From: Microbacterium rhizomatis
GTDB taxonomy: Bacteria; Actinomycetota; Actinomycetes; Actinomycetales; Microbacteriaceae
Assembly: GCF_008710745.1 (NCBI RefSeq)
Contig: NZ_VYSA01000001.1
Location: forward strand, 496,001-560,000
Direction: 5' to 3'
DNA length: 64,000 bases
Below the pieces are notes generated by a model, which saw only the letters and a list, made by a program, of their open reading frames with translations, did not search any database and was not told the origin of the DNA. This document shows positions 16,364 through 27,327 of this stretch, in pieces (position 1 is the stretch's first letter; each line of letters opens with the position of its first letter). The translations under genes and the position numbers were made by a program.

Positions 16364-19030
16364 ATGAAGACCGCAGAGATCGCCAGCCGTTTCCTCGACT
16401 TCTTCGAGAAGCGCGGCCATACGATCGTCCCGTCCGCTTCGCTGGTCACCGACGACCCCGCTCTGCTGTTCACCGTCGCCGGCATGGTGCCGTTCATCCC
16501 GTACCTCAGCGGCGACGTGCCGCCGCCCTACCCGCGCGCGGCGGATGTGCAGAAGTGCATCCGCACGAACGACATCGAAGAGGTCGGCAAGACCCCCCGG
16601 CACGGCACGTTCTTCCAGATGCTCGGCAACTGGTCGTTCGGCGACTATTTCAAGGCCGATGCGATCCGCTATGCCTGGGAGCTGCTCACCACGGCAGAGA
16701 GCGAGGGCGGACTCGGCTTCGACCCGAAAGATCTGTGGGTCACGGTCTACAAGGACGACGACGAGGCTGCGGCGCTGTGGAGCGAGATCGCGAAGCTTCC
16801 GGAGGAGCGCATCCAGCGTCTCGACAAGGACACGAACTACTGGAGCACCGGCCTGCCCGGTCCGGCCGGTCCCTGCTCCGAGATCTTCTTCGACCAGGGT
16901 CCTGCCTACGGCGTCGACGGCGGCCCGGCGACCGACGACGATCGATACGTCGAGATCTGGAATCTCGTCTTCATGCAGTACGAGATCTCCAACGTCACGT
17001 CGAAGTACGACTTCGACATCGTCGGCGAACTGCCGAACAAGAACATCGATACCGGCATGGGCCTGGAGCGCATCGCGTTCATCAAGCAGGGCGTGCAGAA
17101 CATGTACGAGACCGACCAGGTGCGCCCCGTGCTCGACCTCGCCGCGGAATTGAGCGGCAAGACGTACGGCGCGAACCACGAAGACGACGTGCGGATGCGG
17201 ATCATCGCCGACCACGTGCGCTCATCGCTCATGCTGCTCGCCGACGGCGTCACGCCGTCGAACGAGGGGCGGGGTTACATCCTGCGCCGCATCATGCGGC
17301 GCACGATCCGGTCGATGCGGCTCCTGGGGGTGGACGGCCCGACCTTCCCCACGCTGTTCGCCGCATCGCGCGACGCGATGGCCGAGGCATACCCGGTCGT
17401 GGCGGACGACTGGGAGCGCATCTCGCAGTACGCGTTCGCCGAGGAGCGCACATTCCTGCGCACGCTGGCCGCAGGGTCCGTGATCCTCGAGACCGCGGTC
17501 GCCGAGACCAGGCAATCCGGCGGAGAGTCGATCGGCGGTGAGCAGGCATTCCTGCTGCACGACACGTACGGCTTCCCGATCGACCTCACCCTCGAAGCGG
17601 CAGAGGAGGCAGGTCTCACCGTCGATCGTGCGGCCTTCGACCAGCTCATGCAGGAGCAGCGCACCCGGGCGAAAGCCGACGCGCGGGCGCGCAAGCGCCA
17701 GCTCGCCGACACGAGCATCTATCGCGAGTTCCGCAGCCTCGGTGAGACCGTGTTCACCGGATACACCGAGCTCGAGGCCGAGTCGACGGTGCTCGGGATC
17801 ATCGTCGACGGCGTGTCGGTCGACCGGGCATCGGCCGGTCAGATCGCCGAGATCATCGTCGCCGAAACGGCCCTGTACGCGGAGTCGGGCGGCCAGGTCG
17901 CCGACAAGGGCATCATCGTCGGCCCCGGCTACGAACTCGAAGTGCTCGACGTGCAGAAGCCCGTCGTAGGCCTGATCAGCCACACCGTCGCCGTCACGAG
18001 CGGTGAGGTCGCGGTCGGGCTCGCCGCGAGCACGATCGTGGATGCCGCGAATCGGCGCTCCGCACGCCAGGCGCACTCCGCGACCCACCTGGTGCACGCC
18101 GCGATCCGCGACACCCTCGGACGGAGCGCGACGCAGACCGGTTCGCTCAACCGCGCCGGCTACATGCGGTTCGACTTCAACTGGGGATCGGCGCTCTCGC
18201 CCGAGACGCGGACCGAGATCGAAGAGATCGCCAACAACGCCGTCCGCGACAATCTCGAGGTGACGACCCGGGTGATGTCTCTGGATGAGGCGACGTCGCT
18301 GGGCGCGATGGCGCTCTTCGGCGAGAAGTACGGCAGCGAAGTGCGCATGGTCGATATCGGCGGCCCGTGGTCGCGCGAACTGTGCGGAGGCACGCATGTG
18401 AGTTCGAGCGCCGAGATCGGAATCATCAACCTCGTCGGTGAATCGTCGGTCGGAGCATCCAACCGACGCGTGGAAGCCCTGGTCGGCCAGGACGCATTCC
18501 GCGAGCTCGCCGCCGAGCGGGCCATCGTCTCGCAGCTCACGTCATCGCTGAAGATCCCGCGCGACCAGTTGCCGGCACGTATCGCCGACCTCGCAGCGAG
18601 CCTGCGGGCGGCAGAGAAGAAGATCGCCGCGTTCGAGGCACGCGCACTCGCCGATCGTGCGCCCGCGCTCGCCGAGACCGCCGTCGCGGTCGGACCCCAC
18701 CGGCTCGTCACCGCCTCGATCGGCGTCGCCGGCTCGGGCGACGACGTGCGCACGCTCGCTCTGCAGGTACGCGAACGCCTCGGCTCGGCGCCCGCCGTCG
18801 TGGCACTCGGTGCCGACGTGGGCGGCCGCCCCGTGGTGATCGTCGCGACGAACGAGGCCGCCCGCACGGCCGGCGCGAAGGCGGGGGTGCTCGCAAAGGC
18901 GGCCGCGGCTGCGCTCGGTGGCGGAGGAGGAGGCCGCGACGACGTCGCGCAGGGCGGCGGACCGGACGTTTCCGTCCTTCCCGCCGGACTCGCCGCCGTG
19001 CGGAGCACACTGGAGCGCTCGGCCTCTTGA
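16364..19030 (+). CDS. alaS: Alanine--tRNA ligase
   Basis: AlaRS charges tRNA-Ala. The 888 residues begin MKTAEIASRFLDFFEKRGH, with class II motifs including RHGTFFQMLGNWSFGDYFK. The editing domain has HSATHLVHAAI and the zinc-binding RELCGGTHVSSSAE, and the C-terminal DHHA1 region has a Gly-rich GGGGGGRDD stretch. ATG at 16364 is chosen because GGAGG lies five bases upstream and family members start at this point; an in-frame ATG at 16334 adds ten residues. Its stop overlaps the ruvX TTG by four bases. Confidence 0.98.
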   Translation: MKTAEIASRFLDFFEKRGHTIVPSASLVTDDPALLFTVAGMVPFIPYLSGDVPPPYPRAADVQKCIRTNDIEEVGKTPRHGTFFQMLGNWSFGDYFKADAIRYAWELLTTAESEGGLGFDPKDLWVTVYKDDDEAAALWSEIAKLPEERIQRLDKDTNYWSTGLPGPAGPCSEIFFDQGPAYGVDGGPATDDDRYVEIWNLVFMQYEISNVTSKYDFDIVGELPNKNIDTGMGLERIAFIKQGVQNMYETDQVRPVLDLAAELSGKTYGANHEDDVRMRIIADHVRSSLMLLADGVTPSNEGRGYILRRIMRRTIRSMRLLGVDGPTFPTLFAASRDAMAEAYPVVADDWERISQYAFAEERTFLRTLAAGSVILETAVAETRQSGGESIGGEQAFLLHDTYGFPIDLTLEAAEEAGLTVDRAAFDQLMQEQRTRAKADARARKRQLADTSIYREFRSLGETVFTGYTELEAESTVLGIIVDGVSVDRASAGQIAEIIVAETALYAESGGQVADKGIIVGPGYELEVLDVQKPVVGLISHTVAVTSGEVAVGLAASTIVDAANRRSARQAHSATHLVHAAIRDTLGRSATQTGSLNRAGYMRFDFNWGSALSPETRTEIEEIANNAVRDNLEVTTRVMSLDEATSLGAMALFGEKYGSEVRMVDIGGPWSRELCGGTHVSSSAEIGIINLVGESSVGASNRRVEALVGQDAFRELAAERAIVSQLTSSLKIPRDQLPARIADLAASLRAAEKKIAAFEARALADRAPALAETAVAVGPHRLVTASIGVAGSGDDVRTLALQVRERLGSAPAVVALGADVGGRPVVIVATNEAARTAGAKAGVLAKAAAAALGGGGGGRDDVAQGGGPDVSVLPAGLAAVRSTLERSAS

Positions 19031-19500
19031 GCGGCTTCCGCCGCGGTGTCCGTCTCGGAGTCGACGTCGGCCGCGCCCGTGTGGGCGTTGCGCGGTGCGA
19101 TCCGGACGGGATGCTGGCCGTGCCCGTGGAGACCGTAGCGCGCAACGACGACTCGATCGCACGCGTCCTGGCACTGTCGGACGAGCACTCGGCGATGGAG
19201 ATCCTGGTGGGTCTCCCGCTCAGCCTCAGCGGGTCGGACACCGCTTCGACCACCGATTCGCGGGAGTTCGCCGCGGCGCTGGCGAGAGCATCCGATGTGC
19301 CCGTGCGCCTCGTCGATGAGCGCCTCAGCACCGTCTCGGCGCACGCGGCTCTGCGCGATTCCGGCAGGACACAGCGAAAATCTCGTAGCATTGTTGATCA
19401 GGTCGCCGCCGTCGTCCTGCTCCAGCAGGCCATCGATGTCGAGAAGAACAGCGGCCGACCGCCCGGAACGTCCGTTCCCCCGGCCCAGGAGCCCGCCTGA
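19027..19500 (+). CDS. ruvX: Putative pre-16S rRNA nuclease / Holliday junction resolvase RuvX (YqgF)
   Basis: The RNase H-like protein of 157 residues has RLGVDVGRARVGVARCD with the first catalytic Asp, LVGLPLSLSG, VRLVDERLSTVSAHAAL with the second acidic site, and SIVDQVAAVVLLQ with the third. YqgF was shown in E. coli to process 16S rRNA ends; a resolvase role is also proposed. The TTG start overlaps the alaS stop as TTGA. Order alaS-ruvX-mltG-aroE is conserved in actinobacteria. Confidence 0.93.
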   Translation: MSGFRRGVRLGVDVGRARVGVARCDPDGMLAVPVETVARNDDSIARVLALSDEHSAMEILVGLPLSLSGSDTASTTDSREFAAALARASDVPVRLVDERLSTVSAHAALRDSGRTQRKSRSIVDQVAAVVLLQQAIDVEKNSGRPPGTSVPPAQEPA

Positions 19501-19502
19501 AC

Positions 19503-21011
19503 ATGCCCGAATCTTCGTCGCCGTTCGACGATCCGTTTGCGGATCTCTTCGGCAAGCTGCCCGATCCGCGGCAGCGCGAGAGCGGCCGCGGCGACAGCGC
19601 CGAGGTAGCGAAGAGCACCACCGCTGCACAGCGGTCCGGGGATGCGGCGCCCGCCCCCGCGAGCCCGCCGCTGTCGCGACGGGCAGCCCGCGAAGCCGCG
19701 CAGGAACCCCCCGCGCCGGCTGCGCCCGTCGCGCGCAGCGTACCCGCAGCGAGCCCCGCGGCAGAAGACCCGGGTCCCGCGGCGGCCGGGGCCCCCGTCG
19801 CCCCGCGCATGCCCTCGCGCACGGCGGTCGCGACGGCGCCGGTGCCCACCGCCGACCTCGAAGACCTCTTCACCGGCACACGCACCACGCACGATGTGGG
19901 CTCGCCACCGCCGCCGCGCAACAAGCGGAAGCGCCGCATCGGGGGCTGGATCGCACTCGGCGTCGTGCTGGTCATCCTCGGCGGCATCGCCGGAGGAGGG
20001 CTGTGGGTCTGGAACACCTACGAAGGCAAGATCCGCGAGGTGATGGGCTGGACCGAGCCGAAGGACTACGCGGCGGGCGAAGCCAACGGAGAGGCGCTCG
20101 TCACGATCGCCGAAGGCGACACCGGCAGCCCGATCTCGCAGAGCCTGTTCGACGCGGGAGTGACCAAGACGCCTACGGCGTTCTACGACTACCTGATCGC
20201 CACCGCGCAGAACCCGCCTTTCGTTCCCGGGGTCTTCAAACTGCAGAAGCAGATGACCTCGGAAGCTGCGCTGGCGGCCCTCCTCGACCCCGCGAACAAG
20301 GTAGAGAGGTCGGCCCAGCTGCGTGAGGGACTCACCGTTCAGCAGTCGCTCCCGATCCTCGCCGAGGGCACCGGCATCCCGCTCGCCGACTTCCAGGCCG
20401 CCGTCGCGACGCCCGCGAGCTATGGAGTGAGCGCCGACAGCCTGGAGGGGTGGCTCTTCCCGGCGACGTACTCGTTCGCCCCGGACGCCACCGCCACGCA
20501 GATCATCCAGACCCTCGTCGACCGCACCGTGCAGTCGCTCGACGCGGCGAGTGTGCCGGTCGAGGACCGGCAGCGGATCCTGACGATCGCCTCGATCATC
20601 CAGCGCGAGGCCCGATTCACCCAGGACTTCTACAAAGTGTCGCGGGTGATCGAGAACCGCCTCGACCCCTCGAACCAGGAGACCTTCGGGCTGCTGCAGA
20701 TGGACTCCACCGCCCAGTACGGCTACGGCGAGATGCACGACGGCACGGTGAGCTCGTCCGAGGCCGCTCTGACCGACGACAACGCGTGGAATACGTACGT
20801 GCACCCCGGTCTGCCGGTCGGACCGATCGCGAATCCGGGCGACACCGCGATCGACGCGGCGATGCACCCCGCCGACGGCCCGTGGCTGTACTTCGTGACG
20901 GTGAACCTCGATACCGGTGAAACGGTGTTCACGACCAACGTGGCCGATCACGAGAAGGCGGTCGCGCAGTGGCAGACCTGGTGCACCGATCACCCGGACT
21001 CGGGGTGCTGA
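19503..21011 (+). CDS. mltG: Endolytic peptidoglycan transglycosylase MltG
   Basis: MltG cuts nascent glycan strands and is thought to set their length. The first 140 residues are a cytoplasmic, Pro/Ala-rich disordered segment; a membrane helix follows (WIALGVVLVILGGIAGGGLW) and then the extracytoplasmic YceG domain. The catalytic Glu lies in IASIIQREARFTQDF, and YNTYVHPGLPVGPI-like sequence follows as NTYVHPGLPVGPIANPG. Length 502. It starts two bases after the ruvX stop. Confidence 0.93.
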   Translation: MPESSSPFDDPFADLFGKLPDPRQRESGRGDSAEVAKSTTAAQRSGDAAPAPASPPLSRRAAREAAQEPPAPAAPVARSVPAASPAAEDPGPAAAGAPVAPRMPSRTAVATAPVPTADLEDLFTGTRTTHDVGSPPPPRNKRKRRIGGWIALGVVLVILGGIAGGGLWVWNTYEGKIREVMGWTEPKDYAAGEANGEALVTIAEGDTGSPISQSLFDAGVTKTPTAFYDYLIATAQNPPFVPGVFKLQKQMTSEAALAALLDPANKVERSAQLREGLTVQQSLPILAEGTGIPLADFQAAVATPASYGVSADSLEGWLFPATYSFAPDATATQIIQTLVDRTVQSLDAASVPVEDRQRILTIASIIQREARFTQDFYKVSRVIENRLDPSNQETFGLLQMDSTAQYGYGEMHDGTVSSSEAALTDDNAWNTYVHPGLPVGPIANPGDTAIDAAMHPADGPWLYFVTVNLDTGETVFTTNVADHEKAVAQWQTWCTDHPDSGC

Positions 21012-21844
21012 CCGGCCCGACGCGCCTTGCGGTGTGGGGCGACCCGATCGCGCACAGTCGATCGCCACAGCTGCATACCGCCGCGTACGCGGTTCTGGGG
21101 CTGGACTGGGACTACGGGCGACGGCAGGTCACCGTACCCGACTTCGATGCCGTGCTGGGCTCGCTCGACGACAGCTGGCGCGGGCTCTCGGTGACCTTTC
21201 CTCTCAAGTCGGCGGCGTTCGCCGTATCCGTCGACCGCGATCGGCGCGCACATCTCACCGGCGCGGTCAACACACTGCTGCTCACCCCCGACGGGCCGCA
21301 CGGATTCAACACCGACGTCGGCGGCCTCATCCGCATGCTCCAGGACCACGGCACCGGTGCTGTCGAACGGGCGCGGATCATCGGCGCGGGCGCGACGGCG
21401 ACCTCGGCGCTCGTGGCACTGGCCGAGCTCGGCGCCCGCCGCGTCGAGGTCGTGGCGCGCCGGCCTGAGGCAACGGTCGGGCTGGTCGCGCTCGGGGGAC
21501 GCATCGGAGTCGATGTGCACGCCATCCCGTTCCCCGATTCGCGGCTCGAGCCGGTGACGCTCACGCTCGCCACGATTCCCGGGGACGCGGTGATCCCCGA
21601 CGGGTCCGTCGATCTTCTCGCCGAATCCGGCGGGGGCCTGTTCGACGCCGTCTACGGCACATGGCCCACGCCGCTCGCCCGGGCGTGGGCGGCGCGCGGG
21701 TTGCCCGCCCACTCCGGGCTCGGGATGCTGCTGCACCAGGCCGTGCTCCAGGTGCGGATCTTCGTGTCCGGCGACGCGGACCGGCCGCTTCCGAACGAAC
21801 CGCTCGTGCTCGAGGCGATGCGCGCCACGCTCGTCGCCGACTGA
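21005..21844 (+). CDS. aroE: Shikimate dehydrogenase
   Basis: AroE reduces 3-dehydroshikimate to shikimate with NADPH. The substrate domain has [13 protein letters not shown], the catalytic Lys in [12 protein letters not shown], and AVNTLL with the FNTDVGG block; the cofactor loop is [14 protein letters not shown] prefer the GTG at 21005, which gives [15 protein letters not shown] and overlaps mltG by seven bases. An in-frame GTG at 20969 would add 12 residues; neither has a strong ribosome-binding site. Length 279. The product is a divergent but complete member. Confidence 0.9.
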   Translation: MLTGPTRLAVWGDPIAHSRSPQLHTAAYAVLGLDWDYGRRQVTVPDFDAVLGSLDDSWRGLSVTFPLKSAAFAVSVDRDRRAHLTGAVNTLLLTPDGPHGFNTDVGGLIRMLQDHGTGAVERARIIGAGATATSALVALAELGARRVEVVARRPEATVGLVALGGRIGVDVHAIPFPDSRLEPVTLTLATIPGDAVIPDGSVDLLAESGGGLFDAVYGTWPTPLARAWAARGLPAHSGLGMLLHQAVLQVRIFVSGDADRPLPNEPLVLEAMRATLVAD

Positions 21845-21891
21845 AGCCGCCGCGCGAGTGGCCTCCACTCCGCGCATGGGAGACTAGACGA

Positions 21892-23104
21892 ATGCTCCGC
21901 GTGCTCACGGCCGGCGAATCGCACGGTCCCGAACTCGTCGCCATCATGGAGGGCCTGCCCTCCGGCGTCCCCATCTCGCTCGACGACATCCGAGCCGACC
22001 TCGCCCGCCGCAAGCTCGGCTATGGGCGCGGGTCGCGCATGAAGTTCGAGGAGGATGAACTCGCGATCTCCGGCGGCGTCCGCCACGGCCTGTCGATGGG
22101 TAGCCCGATCGCTCTGCGCATCGGCAACACAGAGTGGCCCAAGTGGGTCGAGGTGATGAGTCCCGAGCCGGTCGAGCTGACCGAGAAGTCCCGCGGGCGC
22201 GGCGCCGCTCTCACCCGCCCGCGGCCCGGCCACGCCGACCTGGTGGGCATGCAGAAGTACGCGTTCGACGAGTCACGCCCGATCCTCGAGCGCGCGAGCG
22301 CTCGCGAGACGGCCGCCCGCGTCGCACTCGGCACCCTGGCGCGCTCGTTCCTCGCCGAGCTCGGCATCCGCCTCGTGAGCCACACGCTCTCGATCGGTCC
22401 CGTGCGCGTCCCCGATGACGCCGAGCTCCCCACTCCCGACGACGTCGACACCCTGGATGCCGATCCGTTGCGGTGCTTCGACCCCGAGACCTCCGCCCGC
22501 ATGGTCGCCGAGGTCGACGCCGCCCGCCGCGACGGCGACACCCTCGGCGGCATCGTCGAGGTGCTCGCGTACGGCCTGCCGCCCGGGCTCGGGTCGCACG
22601 TCCACTGGGACCGCCGCCTGGACGGCAAGCTCGCTCAGGCCATCATGAGCATCCAGGCCATCAAGGGCGTCGAGGTCGGCGACGGCTTCGAGACCACTCG
22701 GCGCCGCGGTTCGGCCGCCCATGACGAGCTGTTCGCCACGGGCGACGGGATCACCCGCGGCAGCGACCGCGCGGGCGGCACCGAGGGCGGCATGTCGACC
22801 GGAACGGTGCTGCGTGTGCGGGCCGGGATGAAGCCGATCGCCACCGTGCCCCATTCGCTCCGGACGGTCGACGTCGCGACCGGAGACACCGCCACGGCGC
22901 ACCATCAGCGTTCGGACGTGTGTGCCGTGCCTGCGGCCGGAGTCGTGGCCGAGGCGATGGTCGCGATCGTTCTCGCCGAGTCGGTGCTCGAGAAGTTCGG
23001 TGGCGACAGCATCGGCGAGACGCGGCGCAACCTCACGTCCTATCTCGCGTCGATTCCCGAGACGCTGCGCACCACGTCGGCCTCCGAGGCCGCGCTGCTG
23101 TCCG

Positions 23105-23118
<14 letters not shown>
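21892..23118 (+). CDS. aroC: Chorismate synthase
   Basis: AroC makes chorismate from EPSP using reduced FMN. The 408 residues start [21 protein letters not shown] and contain [42 protein letters not shown] and the late [18 protein letters not shown], all family signatures. The ATG follows GAGACT by six bases, a weak leaderless promoter. The frame extends upstream but that part is not conserved. It overlaps aroK by 14 bases. Confidence 0.97.
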
Positions 23119-25199
<2,081 letters not shown>

Positions 25200-25226
25200 C
25201 TTCCCGCGACGACAGCGGGCATCCCG

Positions 25227-25232
25227 TAGAAT
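25227..25232 (+). promoter_or_regulatory. -10 box TAGAAT for efp-nusB
   Basis: TAGAAT about 60 bases before the efp ATG predicts a start near 25239 and a leader of about 55 bases. No -35 hexamer stands out. Confidence 0.5.
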
Positions 25233-25293
25233 CGAACGTCGGGCCGCTTCATCGTGCCCGCCGACTTTCCTCACACGATCGGACTTCCCACCC

Positions 25294-25854
25294 ATGGCCT
25301 CCACCGCAGACATCAAGAACGGCGTCGTGCTCAGCATCGACGGACAGCTCTGGAACGTCATCGAGTTCCAGCACGTCAAGCCGGGCAAGGGCGGGGCGTT
25401 CGTGCGCACCAAGCTCAAGAACGTCGTCTCGGGCAAGACCGTGGACCGCACGTACAACGCCGGCGCGAAGATCGAGATCGAGAACGTCGACCGGCGCGAC
25501 TTCACCTATCTGTACAACGACGGCGAGGGCTACGTCTTCATGGATGTCGCAGATTACGACCAGCTCACGGTCCCTGCCGCGACAGTGGGCGAAGCGGCGA
25601 ACTTCCTGCTCGAGAACCAGCAGGTGCAGATCGCCCTCAACAACGGAAATCCGCTCTACGTCGAGCTCCCGGCATCCGTCGTCCTCGAGATCACCTACAC
25701 CGAGCCGGGCCTGCAGGGCGACCGCTCATCGGCGGGCACCAAACCGGCGACCGTCGAGACCGGGTACGAGATCCAGGTTCCGCTCTTCCTCGAGACCGGC
25801 ACCCGGGTCAAGGTCGACACCCGCACCGGTGACTACCTCGGTCGCGTCAACTAG
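25294..25854 (+). CDS. efp: Elongation factor P
   Basis: EF-P relieves ribosome stalling at polyproline. The 186 residues cover three beta-barrel domains. Domain I begins [20 protein letters not shown], and the loop tip that is modified in some bacteria is KPGKGGAF. No modification enzyme is visible in the window. The C-terminal domain has [19 protein letters not shown] and ends in GDYLGRVN. nusB starts at the next base after the stop. Confidence 0.98.
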   Translation: MASTADIKNGVVLSIDGQLWNVIEFQHVKPGKGGAFVRTKLKNVVSGKTVDRTYNAGAKIEIENVDRRDFTYLYNDGEGYVFMDVADYDQLTVPAATVGEAANFLLENQQVQIALNNGNPLYVELPASVVLEITYTEPGLQGDRSSAGTKPATVETGYEIQVPLFLETGTRVKVDTRTGDYLGRVN

Positions 25855-26265
25855 GTGAGCGCTCGTTCGAAGGCCCGCAAGCGCGCGCTCGACATCCTTT
25901 TCCAAGCCGACGTCCGCGGCGACGACATCGCCACCACCCTCGCCGCCGAGGCACAGCGCGCCTCCAGTGAACCGGCCCGTGAGGCGTCATGGCTGTACGC
26001 GCGCGAGATCGTCGACGGCGTGATCGACAATCGTGAGGCGATCGACGAGCAGATCACCACGTTCGCGAAGGACTGGACGCTCGCCCGCATGCCGGCCGTC
26101 GACCGCGCCGTGCTTCGCATCGGGGTGTGGGAGCTGCTCTACAACGACGAGGTGCCGGCCGGAGTGGCGATCGACGAAGCCGTCGAGCTGGCCAAGGAGT
26201 TCTCGACCGACGACTCGGGGTCGTTCATCCACGGCGTCCTGGGACGAGTCGCCCGGTCCTCCTGA
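25855..26265 (+). CDS. nusB: Transcription antitermination factor NusB
   Basis: NusB binds boxA RNA with S10 (NusE) to prevent early termination of rRNA transcripts. The 136-residue all-helical protein starts with GTG and ARSKARKRALDILFQAD, and ends with PAGVAIDEAVELAKEFSTDDSGSFI (shown in part), the usual C-terminal signature. It abuts efp with no gap and is followed by a convergent gene. Confidence 0.97.
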   Translation: MSARSKARKRALDILFQADVRGDDIATTLAAEAQRASSEPAREASWLYAREIVDGVIDNREAIDEQITTFAKDWTLARMPAVDRAVLRIGVWELLYNDEVPAGVAIDEAVELAKEFSTDDSGSFIHGVLGRVARSS

Positions 26266-26289
26266 ACCCCTCTCGCTGAGCCGCGCTCT

Positions 26290-27231
26290 TCAGTAGGAGA
26301 GGCTCGCGGGCGCCAGGTTCGCGGTCTGGTCACCGACGAGTGACGGCTCGCGCGGGTCGATCCGGCGCACCTCGGTAACCTCGGCGAGATCGTCCAGCAC
26401 GATCCAGAAGATGTTCGGACTGCGCGTGGACCCGAAGTAGTAGACCCGGTTCGTCAGGTCGGCACCGGCGCGCCACCACGTCGGATACACGCCGCCGTCG
26501 GAATACGGGGCGCCATAGGGCACCGAGACGTTGGCGATGAGCTGGAAGACACCTGCGACGGCCTCGACCTCGTTCCGAGGTTCGGGCAGGTAGTGCAGGA
26601 AGTACGCCGACCGCACGAACCTGTCGGCCGAGGTGATGTCGCCCGGCGGAGGCAGCTCGCCTCCGAACGGGCGGTACCTCGACAGGTTCTCGAGCTGACG
26701 GTCCAGGGTGGGGGAGTTCGTCATGACGGTGAACTCCCGCCCGTGATGCACGACGAGCCTGCCGTCGAGCGGTTCGATGATCGCCGAATCGCCCGTCGCG
26801 TCCTCGAGGGCGATATGGATGCCCAGCTGCTGGCCGCGGAAGTCCGGCGACGTGATCCGCACGCGGTCGATCGCGTCGACCGCTTCGGCGACGGTCTCGA
26901 ACGTGTCGAGCAGGTACTGCACCCACATGGCGTTCGAGACGGATGGGCGACCGTCCGGCGCGGGAAACGAGACGTCCTCGGGATCGAGGTACAGCGCGTG
27001 TGCGGCGAGGCCGCGCTCGTTCATGCCGTCGACCGTCCCCAGGCCCCACATGCTCGTCACCAGCGTGGCGTGCGCCGACGTCCAGCGGAGGCTCTCCGCA
27101 TCCGTCCCGCCCACGCGGTCGGTGCCGCGAGGCACGAACCACAGCTCGGGCTCATCGTCGACCGACCAGTCCATGCAGCGGCTGACGGTCTTGGCGATGG
27201 GATTGTCGTTCCAGAGGATGCGCGAGCACAT
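26290..27231 (-). CDS. Linear amide C-N hydrolase of the choloylglycine hydrolase family
   Basis: The 313-residue product starts MCSRILWNDN. Removal of Met would expose Cys2 as the N-terminal nucleophile, as in bile salt hydrolase and penicillin V acylase. The CMDWSVD block, WGLGTVDGMNERGLAAHALYL (in part) and VMTNSPTLDRQLENLSRY fit the family. No signal peptide is present, so it is probably cytoplasmic. Substrate is unknown; acyl-homoserine lactone, penicillin V or bile amides are all used by relatives. The ATG lies six bases after TACGCT on the minus strand. The gene is divergent from the MBL-Rieske gene. Confidence 0.88.
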   Translation of the reverse strand: MCSRILWNDNPIAKTVSRCMDWSVDDEPELWFVPRGTDRVGGTDAESLRWTSAHATLVTSMWGLGTVDGMNERGLAAHALYLDPEDVSFPAPDGRPSVSNAMWVQYLLDTFETVAEAVDAIDRVRITSPDFRGQQLGIHIALEDATGDSAIIEPLDGRLVVHHGREFTVMTNSPTLDRQLENLSRYRPFGGELPPPGDITSADRFVRSAYFLHYLPEPRNEVEAVAGVFQLIANVSVPYGAPYSDGGVYPTWWRAGADLTNRVYYFGSTRSPNIFWIVLDDLAEVTEVRRIDPREPSLVGDQTANLAPASLSY

Positions 27232-27237
27232 ATCCGG

Positions 27238-27243
27238 AGCGTA
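27238..27243 (-). promoter_or_regulatory. -10 box TACGCT (minus strand) for the Ntn hydrolase
   Basis: TACGCT on the minus strand is followed by CCGGAT and the ATG at 27231. The six-base gap predicts a leaderless message. Confidence 0.45.
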
Positions 27244-27302
27244 TCCCAGGCGCGGAGAGCCTTTTGCACGGCCCGCCTCGAGGCGCCGCCAGGCCCCTCC
27301 CG

Positions 27303-27308
27303 TAGACT
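27303..27308 (+). promoter_or_regulatory. -10 box TAGACT for the MBL-Rieske gene
   Basis: TAGACT would start transcription near 27315, just before a strong ribosome-binding site (GGAGGAAGGAG, 27312-27322) for the ATG at 27328. Confidence 0.45.
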
Positions 27309-27327
27309 CTCGGAGGAAGGAGCACGC

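Noticed and set aside
25254..25832. Alternative frame starting [10 protein letters not shown] over efp
   Set aside because: EF-P in the adjacent frame has full-length family similarity; this frame is Arg/His-rich shadow.
26593..27327. Upstream in-frame extension of the MBL-Rieske gene (245 residues)
   Set aside because: It runs antisense through the Ntn hydrolase and lacks conservation; the strong ribosome-binding site lies before the ATG at 27328.
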